Assembly: GCA_900551205.1 (NCBI GenBank)
Contig: URUW01000054.1
Span: 1 to 9,983, forward strand
Direction: 5' to 3'
From: an uncultured Collinsella sp.
GTDB taxonomy: Bacteria; Actinomycetota; Coriobacteriia; Coriobacteriales; Coriobacteriaceae
DNA length: 9,983 nt
The translations under genes were made by a program, and so were the position numbers. Each line of letters starts with the position of its first letter. Positions within the stretch are counted from its first letter, which is position 1. The notes beneath the pieces are model-generated. The model searched no databases. It saw only the letters and a program-made list of their open reading frames with translations, and was not told the DNA's origin. Below, piece after piece: positions 1-7,529 of the stretch.

Positions 1-18
1 ATCGCCGGACGCAGGCAG
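1..18 (-). other. LPxTG-like sortase sorting motif (LPASG-D)
   Basis: The last six visible codons of the surface protein read L-P-A-S-G-D (residues 2184-2189). They follow a Thr-rich and Lys-rich spacer, which is the normal position for a cell-wall sorting signal. Ser replaces the usual Thr of LPxTG, a variant known among sortase substrates. The hydrophobic helix and basic tail that should follow are beyond the window, so anchoring is inferred and not fully shown. Confidence 0.7.
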
Positions 19-3000
19 GGCGGACTTGCCGTCCTTCTTCTTAGGCTTGGATGTCGCAGTCGTAGTGGTGGTGGTAGTGGTGGTCTGGCCAGGAGCGGGC
101 TTGGCAGCCTCGGCGACCGTAAAGGTCGTCTCGGCCGTGCCCGTGCTCGAAACCACGCTCAGCTTATGCTCACCTACGCCGAGCGTATTCAGGAAGCTCG
201 CCTTGAGCGTCACGATCGTAGAGCCCTTGGTGAGCTCGTAGTTCTCGGCCGCGACCTCCTTATCGTCAACCAGCACCTTCTGGAAGAACTCGAGCGGCGC
301 GCTCGAGCGGAAAGTCAGGTCCTTGGCGGCCTCGACCACCATCGTCTGGCCCTTTCCGTCGGTGATCTCGGGCTTCAGAATCGCGATCTCCTCGGTCTTG
401 CCCTTCTCGCGGCAGACGGCGCACTCCTGATGCTTCTTGCCCTTGGCCTCGACCGTCGCCGGCTTGTCGACGACCCACTCAAAGGTGTGCTCCGCCTTGT
501 CGATGACCTCACCGCAGCGGCAGACATGCCAATGATTCTTAGCGTCGTGCGCCCAGCCAGAGCCGTCGGGCTCGTGCTTGAGGACACCCTCGACCGTCAC
601 ATTCACGTCGCCCTCGACATCCTTGAGCTCATAGGTGCCCTTGTCGGAGAGCTCGATGGCCTTACCGTCGACCTTGACGGCGTAGCCCTTGCCCGCAAAG
701 TACGCGCTGTCGATGCTCATGGTGAGCGTTGCGGTCCCATGCCAATCAAGCTCGGTTGCCGTCGAGGTGAGCGCATAGCCCACCTGATTGCTCGGCAGTG
801 TCACGACCAGCTTGGGACCGGCCGCCACGGTAACCTCGGTGGCGGAAGAGGCGTCGTAGTTGGCCTTGGCCTGGTAGCGCACCTCATACGTGCCGGCGGC
901 GAGTTCATTGAGCTCGGTCACGCCCTCGTCCACGGCCTGATACTCGGCGGCATCCTTGGCGCGCCACTCCATCGTCGCGTTAACGCCCACGATCTTGCCG
1001 TCACGCTTGCCGCTCACGGTCTCGGCCTCGGCCTGGACCACCGGCGCGCCCTGCGCGGCGTTCTTGATGGAGAACTTGCACGTCAGGCCATCGGTCGGCA
1101 GTGCGTAGTTGCCCGCTGCCTTGCCCGTCAGCGCGGTGAGGGTTGCCATGTAAGAAGCGCCGACCTCGGTCTGGGAGCCTTCGACGGTCGCACCAAGGTC
1201 ATCATCGTCGACGACGTTGGCGAGCGTTGCCTCGGGGCAGTGCTCCCTGCCGTCGTAGACAAACTCGCTGGTACCCCACGTCACGGCGAGCAGGCGCTGC
1301 TTGATAGTGAGCACGCCATCGACGAACGTGATGTTGTAGTTGGGGTTGGCGTCCTTGTCCTGCGTCAGGTGCAGGGTATAGCCGCCCTCACGCACACTGT
1401 CGTCGCCTTCGCGCTCGATTTCAATGCCCTGGAGGCTCTCGCCCTCGACAAGCTTGCCGGAGGTGATCGCCCACGTAAACACGGGGTCAGCCTCGCCGTA
1501 GGTCTTAGAAGCGTCCTGGGCGGTGACCGTAATCGCGCACGGCTTGACCTCGAGCTCAACCTTGCCCTCGGCGGTCGCACCGTCAATCGTCACCTTGTAG
1601 GCGACGGTCAGTTTGCCGACGTCGCGGATCTCGGGGGCCTTGGGGGACCAGTTCTCGCCGTCGGTGCTGTACTGAGCCGTCGCACCCTCGGGAAGACTCG
1701 TCGCATCAACCGTGTGATAGTCGCCGTCGTACTCACCAGAGTAGCCGACGATGGCAGCAGCCGGAATCTCGACCTCGGCAAGCTTGTGACCGCAGACCTT
1801 GCACTTCTGTTGCTTGGAGCCCTTCTCGGTTGCCGTGGGGGCCTTGACGACGACCCACTCAAAGTCGTGCTCGGCCTCGTCGATCTTGCCACCACAGGCG
1901 CACTGATGCCAATGCGTATCGTCGTCGGAGAGCCACTCATCGCTCACAGCCTCGTGCTTACGCACGCCCTCGACGGTGACGACGAGGTCGCTCTCGGCGT
2001 TCTGAACGGTGAACTCTCCACGCGCGTCGGGCGTCACAACGGCATTGTTGACCTTGACGGCGTAAGAATCGTTGTCAGTAAAGTAGCCGCTCTCAATACT
2101 GACAGTGAGGGTGGTTGATCCGTGCCAGTCAAGCTCGTCCGGGTTCGCCGTGATCGTATAGCCGACCTGCTTGGCAGGCAGCGTCACGACGAGCTTGCCG
2201 CCGGCATTAACGGTAACCTCGGTGGCGGTGGAGGCGTCATGGTCGCTATCGGCGCGGTAACGCACCTCGTACGTGCCGACAGCACAATCCGTAATCTCAG
2301 TCACGCCATCGGGCACGCCCTGATACTCGCCAGAGTCCTTGGCGCGCCACTCCATCTTCGCGTCGACGCCCGTGATCTTACCGTCGGACTTGCCACTCAC
2401 AGTCTCGGCCGTGGCCTGGACCTTCGGCGCGCCCTGGGGCGCCTTCTTGATGGAGAACTCGCACGTCAGGCCTTCGGCGGGAAGTTTGTAGTTACCCGCG
2501 TCATCGCCCGTCAGCTCGGTGATTTTCGCCGTGTAGGTGCCAGCCTTGACCTTGGCGCCGTCGACGTACGCAGAGACATCGTCACCTTCGGTGACATTGT
2601 GGAGCTTCGCTTGAGGGCAGTGCCTCTCGCCGTCGTAGGTGAACTCAGTAGTGGTGTCCCACGTTACGGAGAGCTCGCGCTTGTCGATCGTAAAGGTGCC
2701 ATCCTTGAACGTAATCTTGTAGTTGGAGTTGGCGCCCTCAGGCTGCGTCAGGTGCAGAGCATAGCCACCGTCGCGCACGTTGTCGTTATCTTCGCGTTCA
2801 ATCTCAATGCCCTGAAGACTCTCGCCCTCGACGAGCTTGCCAGAAGTGACGTCATACGTAAACTTGGGGTCGCTCTCACCGTAGGTCTTGGAGGCGTCCT
2901 GCGCCGTGACCGTTATCGCGCACGGCTTGACCTCAAGCGTCACCTTGCCGTCGACCGCCGCGCCATCAATCGTGACGCGATAGTCGACCATCACACTGCC

Positions 3001-6000
3001 GGCGTCCTTAATGCTGGGCGCAACGCTCGTCCAGCCGCCGTCAGCAGCCTTGTACTCGACGACGGCGCCATCGGGCAGCGCCGAGGCATCGACAGAGTGA
3101 TCCTTGCCGTCATATTTGCCCGAGTAACCCTTAACAGCCAGGGCCGGGATCTCCACCGCGCCCGACTCATGACCGCACACGGAGCACGTTCCGTGCTTGG
3201 AGCCGGTCTCGGTAACCGTCGGCTTCTTGTCGATTGTCCATTCATACGCATGTTCGGCGTACATCTTAATTGTGAAGGTCTCCGAATTGTCGGCGGCGTC
3301 CGTAGCCACAATTACATGCTCGGCGCCAGCATCGCCCTCGGCGGCCTTGGCCGTATACCTACCGTCCTTGCCAGACTCAAGCTCCCTACCGTTGTCAGTG
3401 ACCGTCACCGTCTCGTCGCGGTCATCGAACACGTCAAACGAAACACTCTCGCAGTAGGCATCGCCATCCTGCAAGTCATAAATAACGGGCTTATAGGTGT
3501 CCACATAGGTATAGGGCTCTTCATCCCATTTGCCGTTGCAGACCCTGCAGACCTTTTGACGAACGCCATCGGCCTCAGGCGTAGCGGGCGTAACGACCTC
3601 GTACCCCCACCTGCAGGGCTGGCTCTCCTGAGCCTTCTTGCAGTACTTGCAGGCCTTAACGTGGCTACCTTCGCCATTCGGCTTCCAGGCAGCGTTGTCG
3701 GCAACAGCATGGGGTCCCGGCTCGATCTTGACCTCAGCATCGGCCGACGCCTTGTGGTTGTTATCCTCGGCATAGCGGACGTAGTACGTTCCCGACTTCG
3801 TAAGCCCGATCAGCTTGTCGTCAGACGTTATCTTCTGATAGCTCCCGCTCGACCCGCGACGGTATTCCATCGCCTTGGTCACGCCCGAGATAGAGCCGTC
3901 CTTGCTGCTGCACGTGGACCAATTATTACCCACGAGCCCAGTCGGCACTTCCTGGTCGGCCTTGGAAATCTTCACGGTCGCTTTACCCGTAACGGTCAGG
4001 TAGCCAGAGGCCGTCACGCGATAATTGGTCGTGTACTCGGCCGCATTGCGATAGGTCGGCTTATCCGTCGTCCAATCGCCACCGTCTTCGCGGTACTCGA
4101 TTTTCATATCCGCCGGAACAGGATCGTTCTTAACGTTGACCGTAATGCCGTGTTTTTCGCCGTCATAGGTACCATCGAAGCCGGCGACCTCGAGGTCGAA
4201 ACGCGCAACGTCAACAATCTCCCATTTGAGCGTCAGAACACTTGTGGTGCCGCCATCGGTCGTGAAGTTGCCCTTACCGATGACAATGCACTCGTATTGA
4301 CCCGGCTCGGTCTGCTTCAGTCCGGATTCACTTCTAGCGCTGAGCTCGTAATCCTTGCCCTCAACGAGATCGACCCATTCGTCGGCACCGTTCTTGAACT
4401 TTGCACTTTCAACAACGGGCTGATGCTCCTTGCCGTCATAGGCATACTTGCCCGCGCCCTTGCCGCCGTCTTTAAGGGTGAACTTGTAGTTTTTATTCCC
4501 AACCAGGCGACGCGGAGAAATCTCAAAGGCCTTCTTGCCCTCAAGCGTCTGGCCAGAGGCGGTCTTAAAGCTCGTAACGACATAGTAGTAGCCAGCGTCC
4601 GCCGGAGCATCCTTGAGCTTGGTGCCGTTTTTATATGCCTCGGCGTCCGCCTGGGACTTGCACTGATACCACGTGAATTCATCGCTAGCCGTTACGCCCA
4701 TCTGCTCCAGATTCCACGCGCCGTCCTTATTCAAAGCAATCTTGACCGGACAGCCGTCATAGACAAGCTCAGTGCTCTGAGAGCTCGTTGCCTTGGACAT
4801 GGAGAGGTTGTACGTGGCCGTCAGGTACTTTTTGGGCTCGCCGTTCTCGCCCTTGCCATATTCGCACTCGCTGTTGCGGAACGGGCCCACGCACGATGCA
4901 CGAACGCCCAAACCGTCAGCTTCAACGTTCCACTTGTGCTGGTGGATGGTCTCGCGGAAGGTGAGGTCGCCGTTAAGGTTCACGACCTCGTACTTGTCGG
5001 AGTTGTCGTCGTTCTCGGACGAGCCGTCTGGCACAACGCCTTCGATCTTGTTGGATTCGCAGGTGCCAAGGACACGCGACTTTACGCCATTACTGTCCGC
5101 AGTCTCCTCGATCGAGATCCAAACATTGTCTCCAAAGCCTCCGCGTACGGAGAAGTCAGACGCGATATTCAGCGCCGGGACGTTGGCATCGACACTCTTT
5201 TTCTTCGGGACATACAAGCTCTTGGCGGTTCCCGTAGCTTTATCAGCTTCAGTGTACTTGTCGCCATAATTAGTATCGCCGGCGTGACTGTTCTTCCAGT
5301 AGCTCGCGATTTCCGGCGATCCGTTGAGGGTAAGGGTTCCGGCGGCGTATACCACGCACGTATTGCCGCGTGCGCCATAGCGTTCAATCGTGCCACCGTT
5401 TATGTTGCAGCGAGCGCTTCGTGCAACATTAAGGGCATCGACTGTCAAAGTGTTGTCGGCCGAGCTCGAACGCGTGCTGTGGAAGTTGCTCATCGTGCAG
5501 CTGTTGAGGTTGACCGTAGCGTTGGTGACGCCCATCACGCCTGCAACGGCGCACTTTCCAGTCTCCTGAACCTGTGCAAACTCAGTGGTCTCTTCGACCG
5601 TCGGATATTTATTATTGGTCTGCCAAATGCCGCTGTCGGCATCGGAACCAAACCGGCAGTTCTCGAACGTCGCAGTCAGCCTCGAAGCGACGTCCGAATT
5701 CACGCCACCACGGGGATTGCCCACAATTGAAACTGCACCGTTGTAGTCGCCAGACGTATTCCAGAACGCACAGTCAGTAAACGTAGCGTTGAGCTTATTA
5801 ATATTCCCCTTGCCGTCATCGGAGAAGCTGCTACGGAACAGGCGGACCGGCACAGCATATTCAAGAATACTGTATGGGGAAACCTCACCCAAAGAGTTGT
5901 GCGACTTGCCAGCATAGTCCCTAATCATCAGCTTACTGAAATTTGCAGACAGCTTTCCCTTGGTATTGCCCAGGGAAATCGCAGGTACCTTTTGCTCGTA

Positions 6001-6567
6001 CTTGCTGCCATACGAGAGAATGAAATTCTGCGAGCCGTCGCCAACCCCCAGGCCAACCGAGATGTCGCCCGATGCCTTTTTGTAGCCACCGCTGTAATAG
6101 CGGTCGGTCAAAAAGCCGCTTACGGACTCAAATTGCTTTTGATTTCTATGGAAGCTGACGCACGGATTGTTGACGCCGATGAACTCGATATTGCTGCCCT
6201 GCTTGATGTTGAACAGCCATCGAGTTTGCTCAACCCGCCAGTTAGTCTTATCGTTCACGTAGACCGTACCATCGATGTAGATCCTCACAGGATTAATCCG
6301 AGACGCATCCGGCGCGTCGATGGTGTAACCCGAAGATGGCGTGACCTCACCCTCAGCCGTCTTAAGTACGTAACTGCCCGGCTCGGTGATTTGGACGGGT
6401 TCGTTGTTGGCCTGCTTAAGCGACAGCACATCCGCCCTCACCCCGTCGGGCATGACCTGCGTCTCGGCGCTTGCCACCGCCGGCGTCGCCACGAGCGCGC
6501 ATGCCACGGTTGCGATACCCAGCAGACGCGTCAACGCAGCGCGCATCCCCATCTTCTTCTCCTTCAT
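1..6567 (-). CDS. Giant sortase-anchored surface protein (adhesin-like), C-terminus cut by window edge
   Basis: One uninterrupted minus-strand frame of 2189 codons runs from ATG at 6567 to position 1 with no stop, so the anchor helix and stop lie outside. AAGGGAG (6575-6581) sits 7 nt before the ATG. Residues 1-34 form a signal peptide: KEKK/R n-region, hydrophobic core, cleavage after ASA (32-34). Residues ~50-570 are rich in short beta strands, Asn/Gly turns and 'TLTLNG'-like segments, suggesting a parallel beta-helix. Residues ~590-870 hold three Ig-like domains with YDG motifs. Residues ~870-955 match a module reused later, followed by CxxC pairs at 973/976, 1007/1010 and 1128/1131. Residues 1140-1600 and 1601-2060 are two copies of a composite unit. 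Residues 2062-2150 resemble an X2-type Ig domain. Nine Thr (2162-2170), a Lys-rich spacer and LPASGD (2184-2189) follow. MBG/YDG and LPxTG families are known in gut Firmicutes and Actinobacteria; an adhesive or matrix role is inferred, and the ligand is unknown. It is divergent from a two-component operon that may regulate it. Confidence 0.93.
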   Translation of the reverse strand, partial: MKEKKMGMRAALTRLLGIATVACALVATPAVASAETQVMPDGVRADVLSLKQANNEPVQITEPGSYVLKTAEGEVTPSSGYTIDAPDASRINPVRIYIDGTVYVNDKTNWRVEQTRWLFNIKQGSNIEFIGVNNPCVSFHRNQKQFESVSGFLTDRYYSGGYKKASGDISVGLGVGDGSQNFILSYGSKYEQKVPAISLGNTKGKLSANFSKLMIRDYAGKSHNSLGEVSPYSILEYAVPVRLFRSSFSDDGKGNINKLNATFTDCAFWNTSGDYNGAVSIVGNPRGGVNSDVASRLTATFENCRFGSDADSGIWQTNNKYPTVEETTEFAQVQETGKCAVAGVMGVTNATVNLNSCTMSNFHSTRSSSADNTLTVDALNVARSARCNINGGTIERYGARGNTCVVYAAGTLTLNGSPEIASYWKNSHAGDTNYGDKYTEADKATGTAKSLYVPKKKSVDANVPALNIASDFSVRGGFGDNVWISIEETADSNGVKSRVLGTCESNKIEGVVPDGSSENDDNSDKYEVVNLNGDLTFRETIHQHKWNVEADGLGVRASCVGPFRNSECEYGKGENGEPKKYLTATYNLSMSKATSSQSTELVYDGCPVKIALNKDGAWNLEQMGVTASDEFTWYQCKSQADAEAYKNGTKLKDAPADAGYYYVVTSFKTASGQTLEGKKAFEISPRRLVGNKNYKFTLKDGGKGAGKYAYDGKEHQPVVESAKFKNGADEWVDLVEGKDYELSARSESGLKQTEPGQYECIVIGKGNFTTDGGTTSVLTLKWEIVDVARFDLEVAGFDGTYDGEKHGITVNVKNDPVPADMKIEYREDGGDWTTDKPTYRNAAEYTTNYRVTASGYLTVTGKATVKISKADQEVPTGLVGNNWSTCSSKDGSISGVTKAMEYRRGSSGSYQKITSDDKLIGLTKSGTYYVRYAEDNNHKASADAEVKIEPGPHAVADNAAWKPNGEGSHVKACKYCKKAQESQPCRWGYEVVTPATPEADGVRQKVCRVCNGKWDEEPYTYVDTYKPVIYDLQDGDAYCESVSFDVFDDRDETVTVTDNGRELESGKDGRYTAKAAEGDAGAEHVIVATDAADNSETFTIKMYAEHAYEWTIDKKPTVTETGSKHGTCSVCGHESGAVEIPALAVKGYSGKYDGKDHSVDASALPDGAVVEYKAADGGWTSVAPSIKDAGSVMVDYRVTIDGAAVDGKVTLEVKPCAITVTAQDASKTYGESDPKFTYDVTSGKLVEGESLQGIEIEREDNDNVRDGGYALHLTQPEGANSNYKITFKDGTFTIDKRELSVTWDTTTEFTYDGERHCPQAKLHNVTEGDDVSAYVDGAKVKAGTYTAKITELTGDDAGNYKLPAEGLTCEFSIKKAPQGAPKVQATAETVSGKSDGKITGVDAKMEWRAKDSGEYQGVPDGVTEITDCAVGTYEVRYRADSDHDASTATEVTVNAGGKLVVTLPAKQVGYTITANPDELDWHGSTTLTVSIESGYFTDNDSYAVKVNNAVVTPDARGEFTVQNAESDLVVTVEGVRKHEAVSDEWLSDDDTHWHQCACGGKIDEAEHDFEWVVVKAPTATEKGSKQQKCKVCGHKLAEVEIPAAAIVGYSGEYDGDYHTVDATSLPEGATAQYSTDGENWSPKAPEIRDVGKLTVAYKVTIDGATAEGKVELEVKPCAITVTAQDASKTYGEADPVFTWAITSGKLVEGESLQGIEIEREGDDSVREGGYTLHLTQDKDANPNYNITFVDGVLTIKQRLLAVTWGTSEFVYDGREHCPEATLANVVDDDDLGATVEGSQTEVGASYMATLTALTGKAAGNYALPTDGLTCKFSIKNAAQGAPVVQAEAETVSGKRDGKIVGVNATMEWRAKDAAEYQAVDEGVTELNELAAGTYEVRYQAKANYDASSATEVTVAAGPKLVVTLPSNQVGYALTSTATELDWHGTATLTMSIDSAYFAGKGYAVKVDGKAIELSDKGTYELKDVEGDVNVTVEGVLKHEPDGSGWAHDAKNHWHVCRCGEVIDKAEHTFEWVVDKPATVEAKGKKHQECAVCREKGKTEEIAILKPEITDGKGQTMVVEAAKDLTFRSSAPLEFFQKVLVDDKEVAAENYELTKGSTIVTLKASFLNTLGVGEHKLSVVSSTGTAETTFTVAEAAKPAPGQTTTTTTTTTATSKPKKKDGKSALPASGD
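388..1767 (-). repeat. Composite repeat unit B of the surface protein (second, C-terminal copy)
   Basis: Residues 1601-2060 (460 codons) repeat the module order of the unit encoded at 1768-3150: a YDG-like Ig domain, an MBG 'YGx' domain with the KTYGE motif, a second YDG Ig domain, an 'MEWRAK...YEVRY' module, a 'KLVVTLP...DWHG' module, and a closing HWHxCxC...CxxC cysteine module (C2016, C2018, C2049, C2052). Some stretches are identical in protein, for example 19 residues starting VKPCAITV and 19 starting TSGKLVEG. Codons differ at many synonymous sites, so the duplication is not recent. Confidence 0.85.
1768..3150 (-). repeat. Composite repeat unit A of the surface protein (first copy)
   Basis: Residues 1140-1600 (461 codons) are the first of two tandem copies. 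Approximate sub-domains are: YDG Ig domain 1140-1208; MBG 'YGx' domain 1209-1295; YDG Ig domain 1296-1375; 'MEWRAK' module 1376-1455; 'KLVVTLPAKQVGY' module 1456-1535; cysteine module 1536-1600 with C1556, C1558, C1589 and C1592. The period to unit B is 1383 nt when measured at the EIPA boundary motif. An incomplete relative lies upstream (residues ~790-1139). It has the YDG, 'MEYRR' and CxxC parts but lacks the MBG 'YGx' and 'KLVVTLP' parts. Confidence 0.85.
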
Positions 6568-6574
6568 CGTTCAG

Positions 6575-6581
6575 CTCCCTT
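6575..6581 (-). promoter_or_regulatory. Ribosome binding site of the surface-protein gene
   Basis: The minus strand reads AAGGGAG here, 7 nt before the ATG at 6567. This favours that start over the ATGs at codons 6 and 8, which lack such a site at proper spacing. It also keeps the basic n-region of the signal peptide. Confidence 0.75.
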
Positions 6582-6793
6582 ACCCCTATGCTTTCGCGAT
6601 GTCCGATATCGCTTGGCGCGGCCGGCATGGTCCCTCGCCAGCCGCCAGCTCAAATTGACATATATATCCACCTGGCATTGTGCAACCGCATGTTTTGACA
6701 CCCCGCCGCTCGGCGCGAGTTGCGTACCGTGGGGCGCAAATGGAACGCACCCCCGCGGGTGGCGCGTGCACGATATGGCAAAATCGAGGTACT

Positions 6794-6800
6794 AAGGGGG
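6794..6800 (+). promoter_or_regulatory. Ribosome binding site that sets the response-regulator start
   Basis: AAGGGGG ends 6 nt before the ATG at 6807. The same frame stays open further upstream to an ATG at 6720, but the extra 29 residues match nothing in the receiver fold and that ATG lacks a comparable site. Confidence 0.75.
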
Positions 6801-6806
6801 CCGAAT

Positions 6807-7529
6807 ATGCTCAAAATCATCGCCTGCGACGACGACGTCGCCTTTCTAGATAACCTGCACCGCATGATCAACCGCTGGTCGACCGAGACGGGTACGGCGG
6901 TCGATCTTGCACTCGTTACGCGCGGCGAGGACCTGCTGGCACGCCATGCCGCATCGCGCGCCGACATTATCATGCTCGACATGATCATGCCGCTCGTCAA
7001 CGGCATGGACACCGCACGGGAGCTGCGCCAATCCGACACCGCCGTGCGCCTGGTGTTCCTCACCTCATCGCCCGAGTTCGCGCTTGAGTCCTACGAAGTC
7101 CGCGCCTTCGACTACCTGCTCAAACCCGTGACCTACGAGCGCGTGGCGCAACTGCTCGACGAGCTGTCGAGCCTGCGTCCGGCAGCAACCGACGAGCTCG
7201 TCATCAAGACGTCCTTTGGCTACCATGCCCTGCGCCTATCCGATATCGAATATGCCGAGGCTCGCAACAAGCACGTGGTCTTCCACCTGCGCGATGGCCG
7301 CGATATCGAGGCGCTCGAGCCGTTCCGCAGCATCGAGGACCGACTGGCCCAAAACGCGACCTTCTTTAAGTGCCACCGCAGCTACCAGGTCAATCTGCGC
7401 AACATCGACCACTTTAACCGCACGGAAATCGTCATGCGCTCGGGCGCGTGCATACCGCTCGCGCGCAGCTGCAAGCAGGGATTCCAAGACGCCTACTTTG
7501 CAGTGCGGTTCGAGGGCGGGAGACGCTGA
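6807..7529 (+). CDS. LytTR-family response regulator (AgrA/VirR type)
   Basis: A 240-residue cytoplasmic transcription regulator of the usual length for an AgrA-like protein. Residues 1-~118 are a CheY-like receiver: acidic pocket DDD at 8-10, phosphoacceptor D58 in the IIMLD-MIMP context, switch Thr T86 (LVFLT), and conserved Lys K106 in LLKP. Residues ~130-236 are a LytTR DNA-binding domain with the signature FxxCHRSYxVNLxxI at ~187-200. LytTR proteins bind paired direct repeats and often control exported factors, quorum sensing or surface proteins. The start at 6807 is chosen because the receiver fold begins there and a good ribosome site precedes it. The stop codon overlaps the start of the downstream kinase gene by one base, so the two are translationally coupled. 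It likely acts on the adjacent divergent region and thus on the giant surface-protein gene; that target is inferred from position only. Confidence 0.94.
   Translation: MLKIIACDDDVAFLDNLHRMINRWSTETGTAVDLALVTRGEDLLARHAASRADIIMLDMIMPLVNGMDTARELRQSDTAVRLVFLTSSPEFALESYEVRAFDYLLKPVTYERVAQLLDELSSLRPAATDELVIKTSFGYHALRLSDIEYAEARNKHVVFHLRDGRDIEALEPFRSIEDRLAQNATFFKCHRSYQVNLRNIDHFNRTEIVMRSGACIPLARSCKQGFQDAYFAVRFEGGRR
7518..7522 (+). promoter_or_regulatory. Ribosome binding site that sets the kinase start
   Basis: GGGAG lies inside the last codons of the response-regulator gene, 6 nt before ATG at 7529. It supports this start over the in-frame ATG at 7448, which would add 27 residues overlapping the regulator gene before the first membrane helix. 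Confidence 0.7.

Larger units (their letters stand above)
6568..6806. promoter_or_regulatory. Divergent control region between surface-protein gene and two-component operon
   Basis: These 239 bp separate the two divergent start codons and hold no convincing gene. Two plus-strand TTGACA hexamers (6655-6660 and 6695-6700) are exactly 40 bp apart, but neither has a good -10 at normal spacing. For the surface gene (minus strand) a weak pair is visible: TTGCAC (complement of 6680-6685) and TATATG (complement of 6659-6664) with 15-bp spacing, giving a leader of roughly 85 nt. A short inverted repeat, CACC/GGTG around CCCGCG (6748-6761), lies upstream of the regulator gene. LytTR regulators bind paired direct repeats, so this is the natural place for their sites, but no canonical AgrA box was recognised. 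Confidence 0.45.

Noticed and set aside
61..84. GTG/GTA-rich simple repeat that looks like a microsatellite
   Set aside because: On the coding (minus) strand it is part of a run of nine mixed ACC/ACT/ACG Thr codons in the cell-wall spacer. The codon mix and location fit a protein linker better than a pure slippage tract.
166..2118. Long plus-strand open frame of ~650 codons
   Set aside because: It is antisense to the surface-protein gene. It lacks a ribosome site, its translation is a low-complexity mix rich in Leu/Val/Gly/Arg/Asp with no recognisable domain, and the minus frame is open with clear domains and a repeat structure.
1768..3150. Possible mobile element or CRISPR-like array suggested by repeated blocks
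   Set aside because: The repeats are long in-frame protein modules with synonymous differences. There are no terminal inverted repeats, transposase or regular spacers.
2122..5730. Long plus-strand open frame of ~1200 codons
   Set aside because: Same reason: it is a shadow of the GC-rich minus-strand gene, whose reading frame encodes MBG/YDG domains and cysteine modules through this stretch. No ribosome site or family match was seen.
5899..6795. Plus-strand open frame of ~298 codons across the surface-gene start and the intergenic region
   Set aside because: It runs antisense through the signal peptide and across the divergent promoter region, and its translation shows no domain.
6720..6806. 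N-terminal extension of the response regulator from an upstream ATG at 6720
   Set aside because: The receiver fold begins at MLKIIACDDD, and a strong ribosome site lies directly before 6807. The extension matches no family feature.
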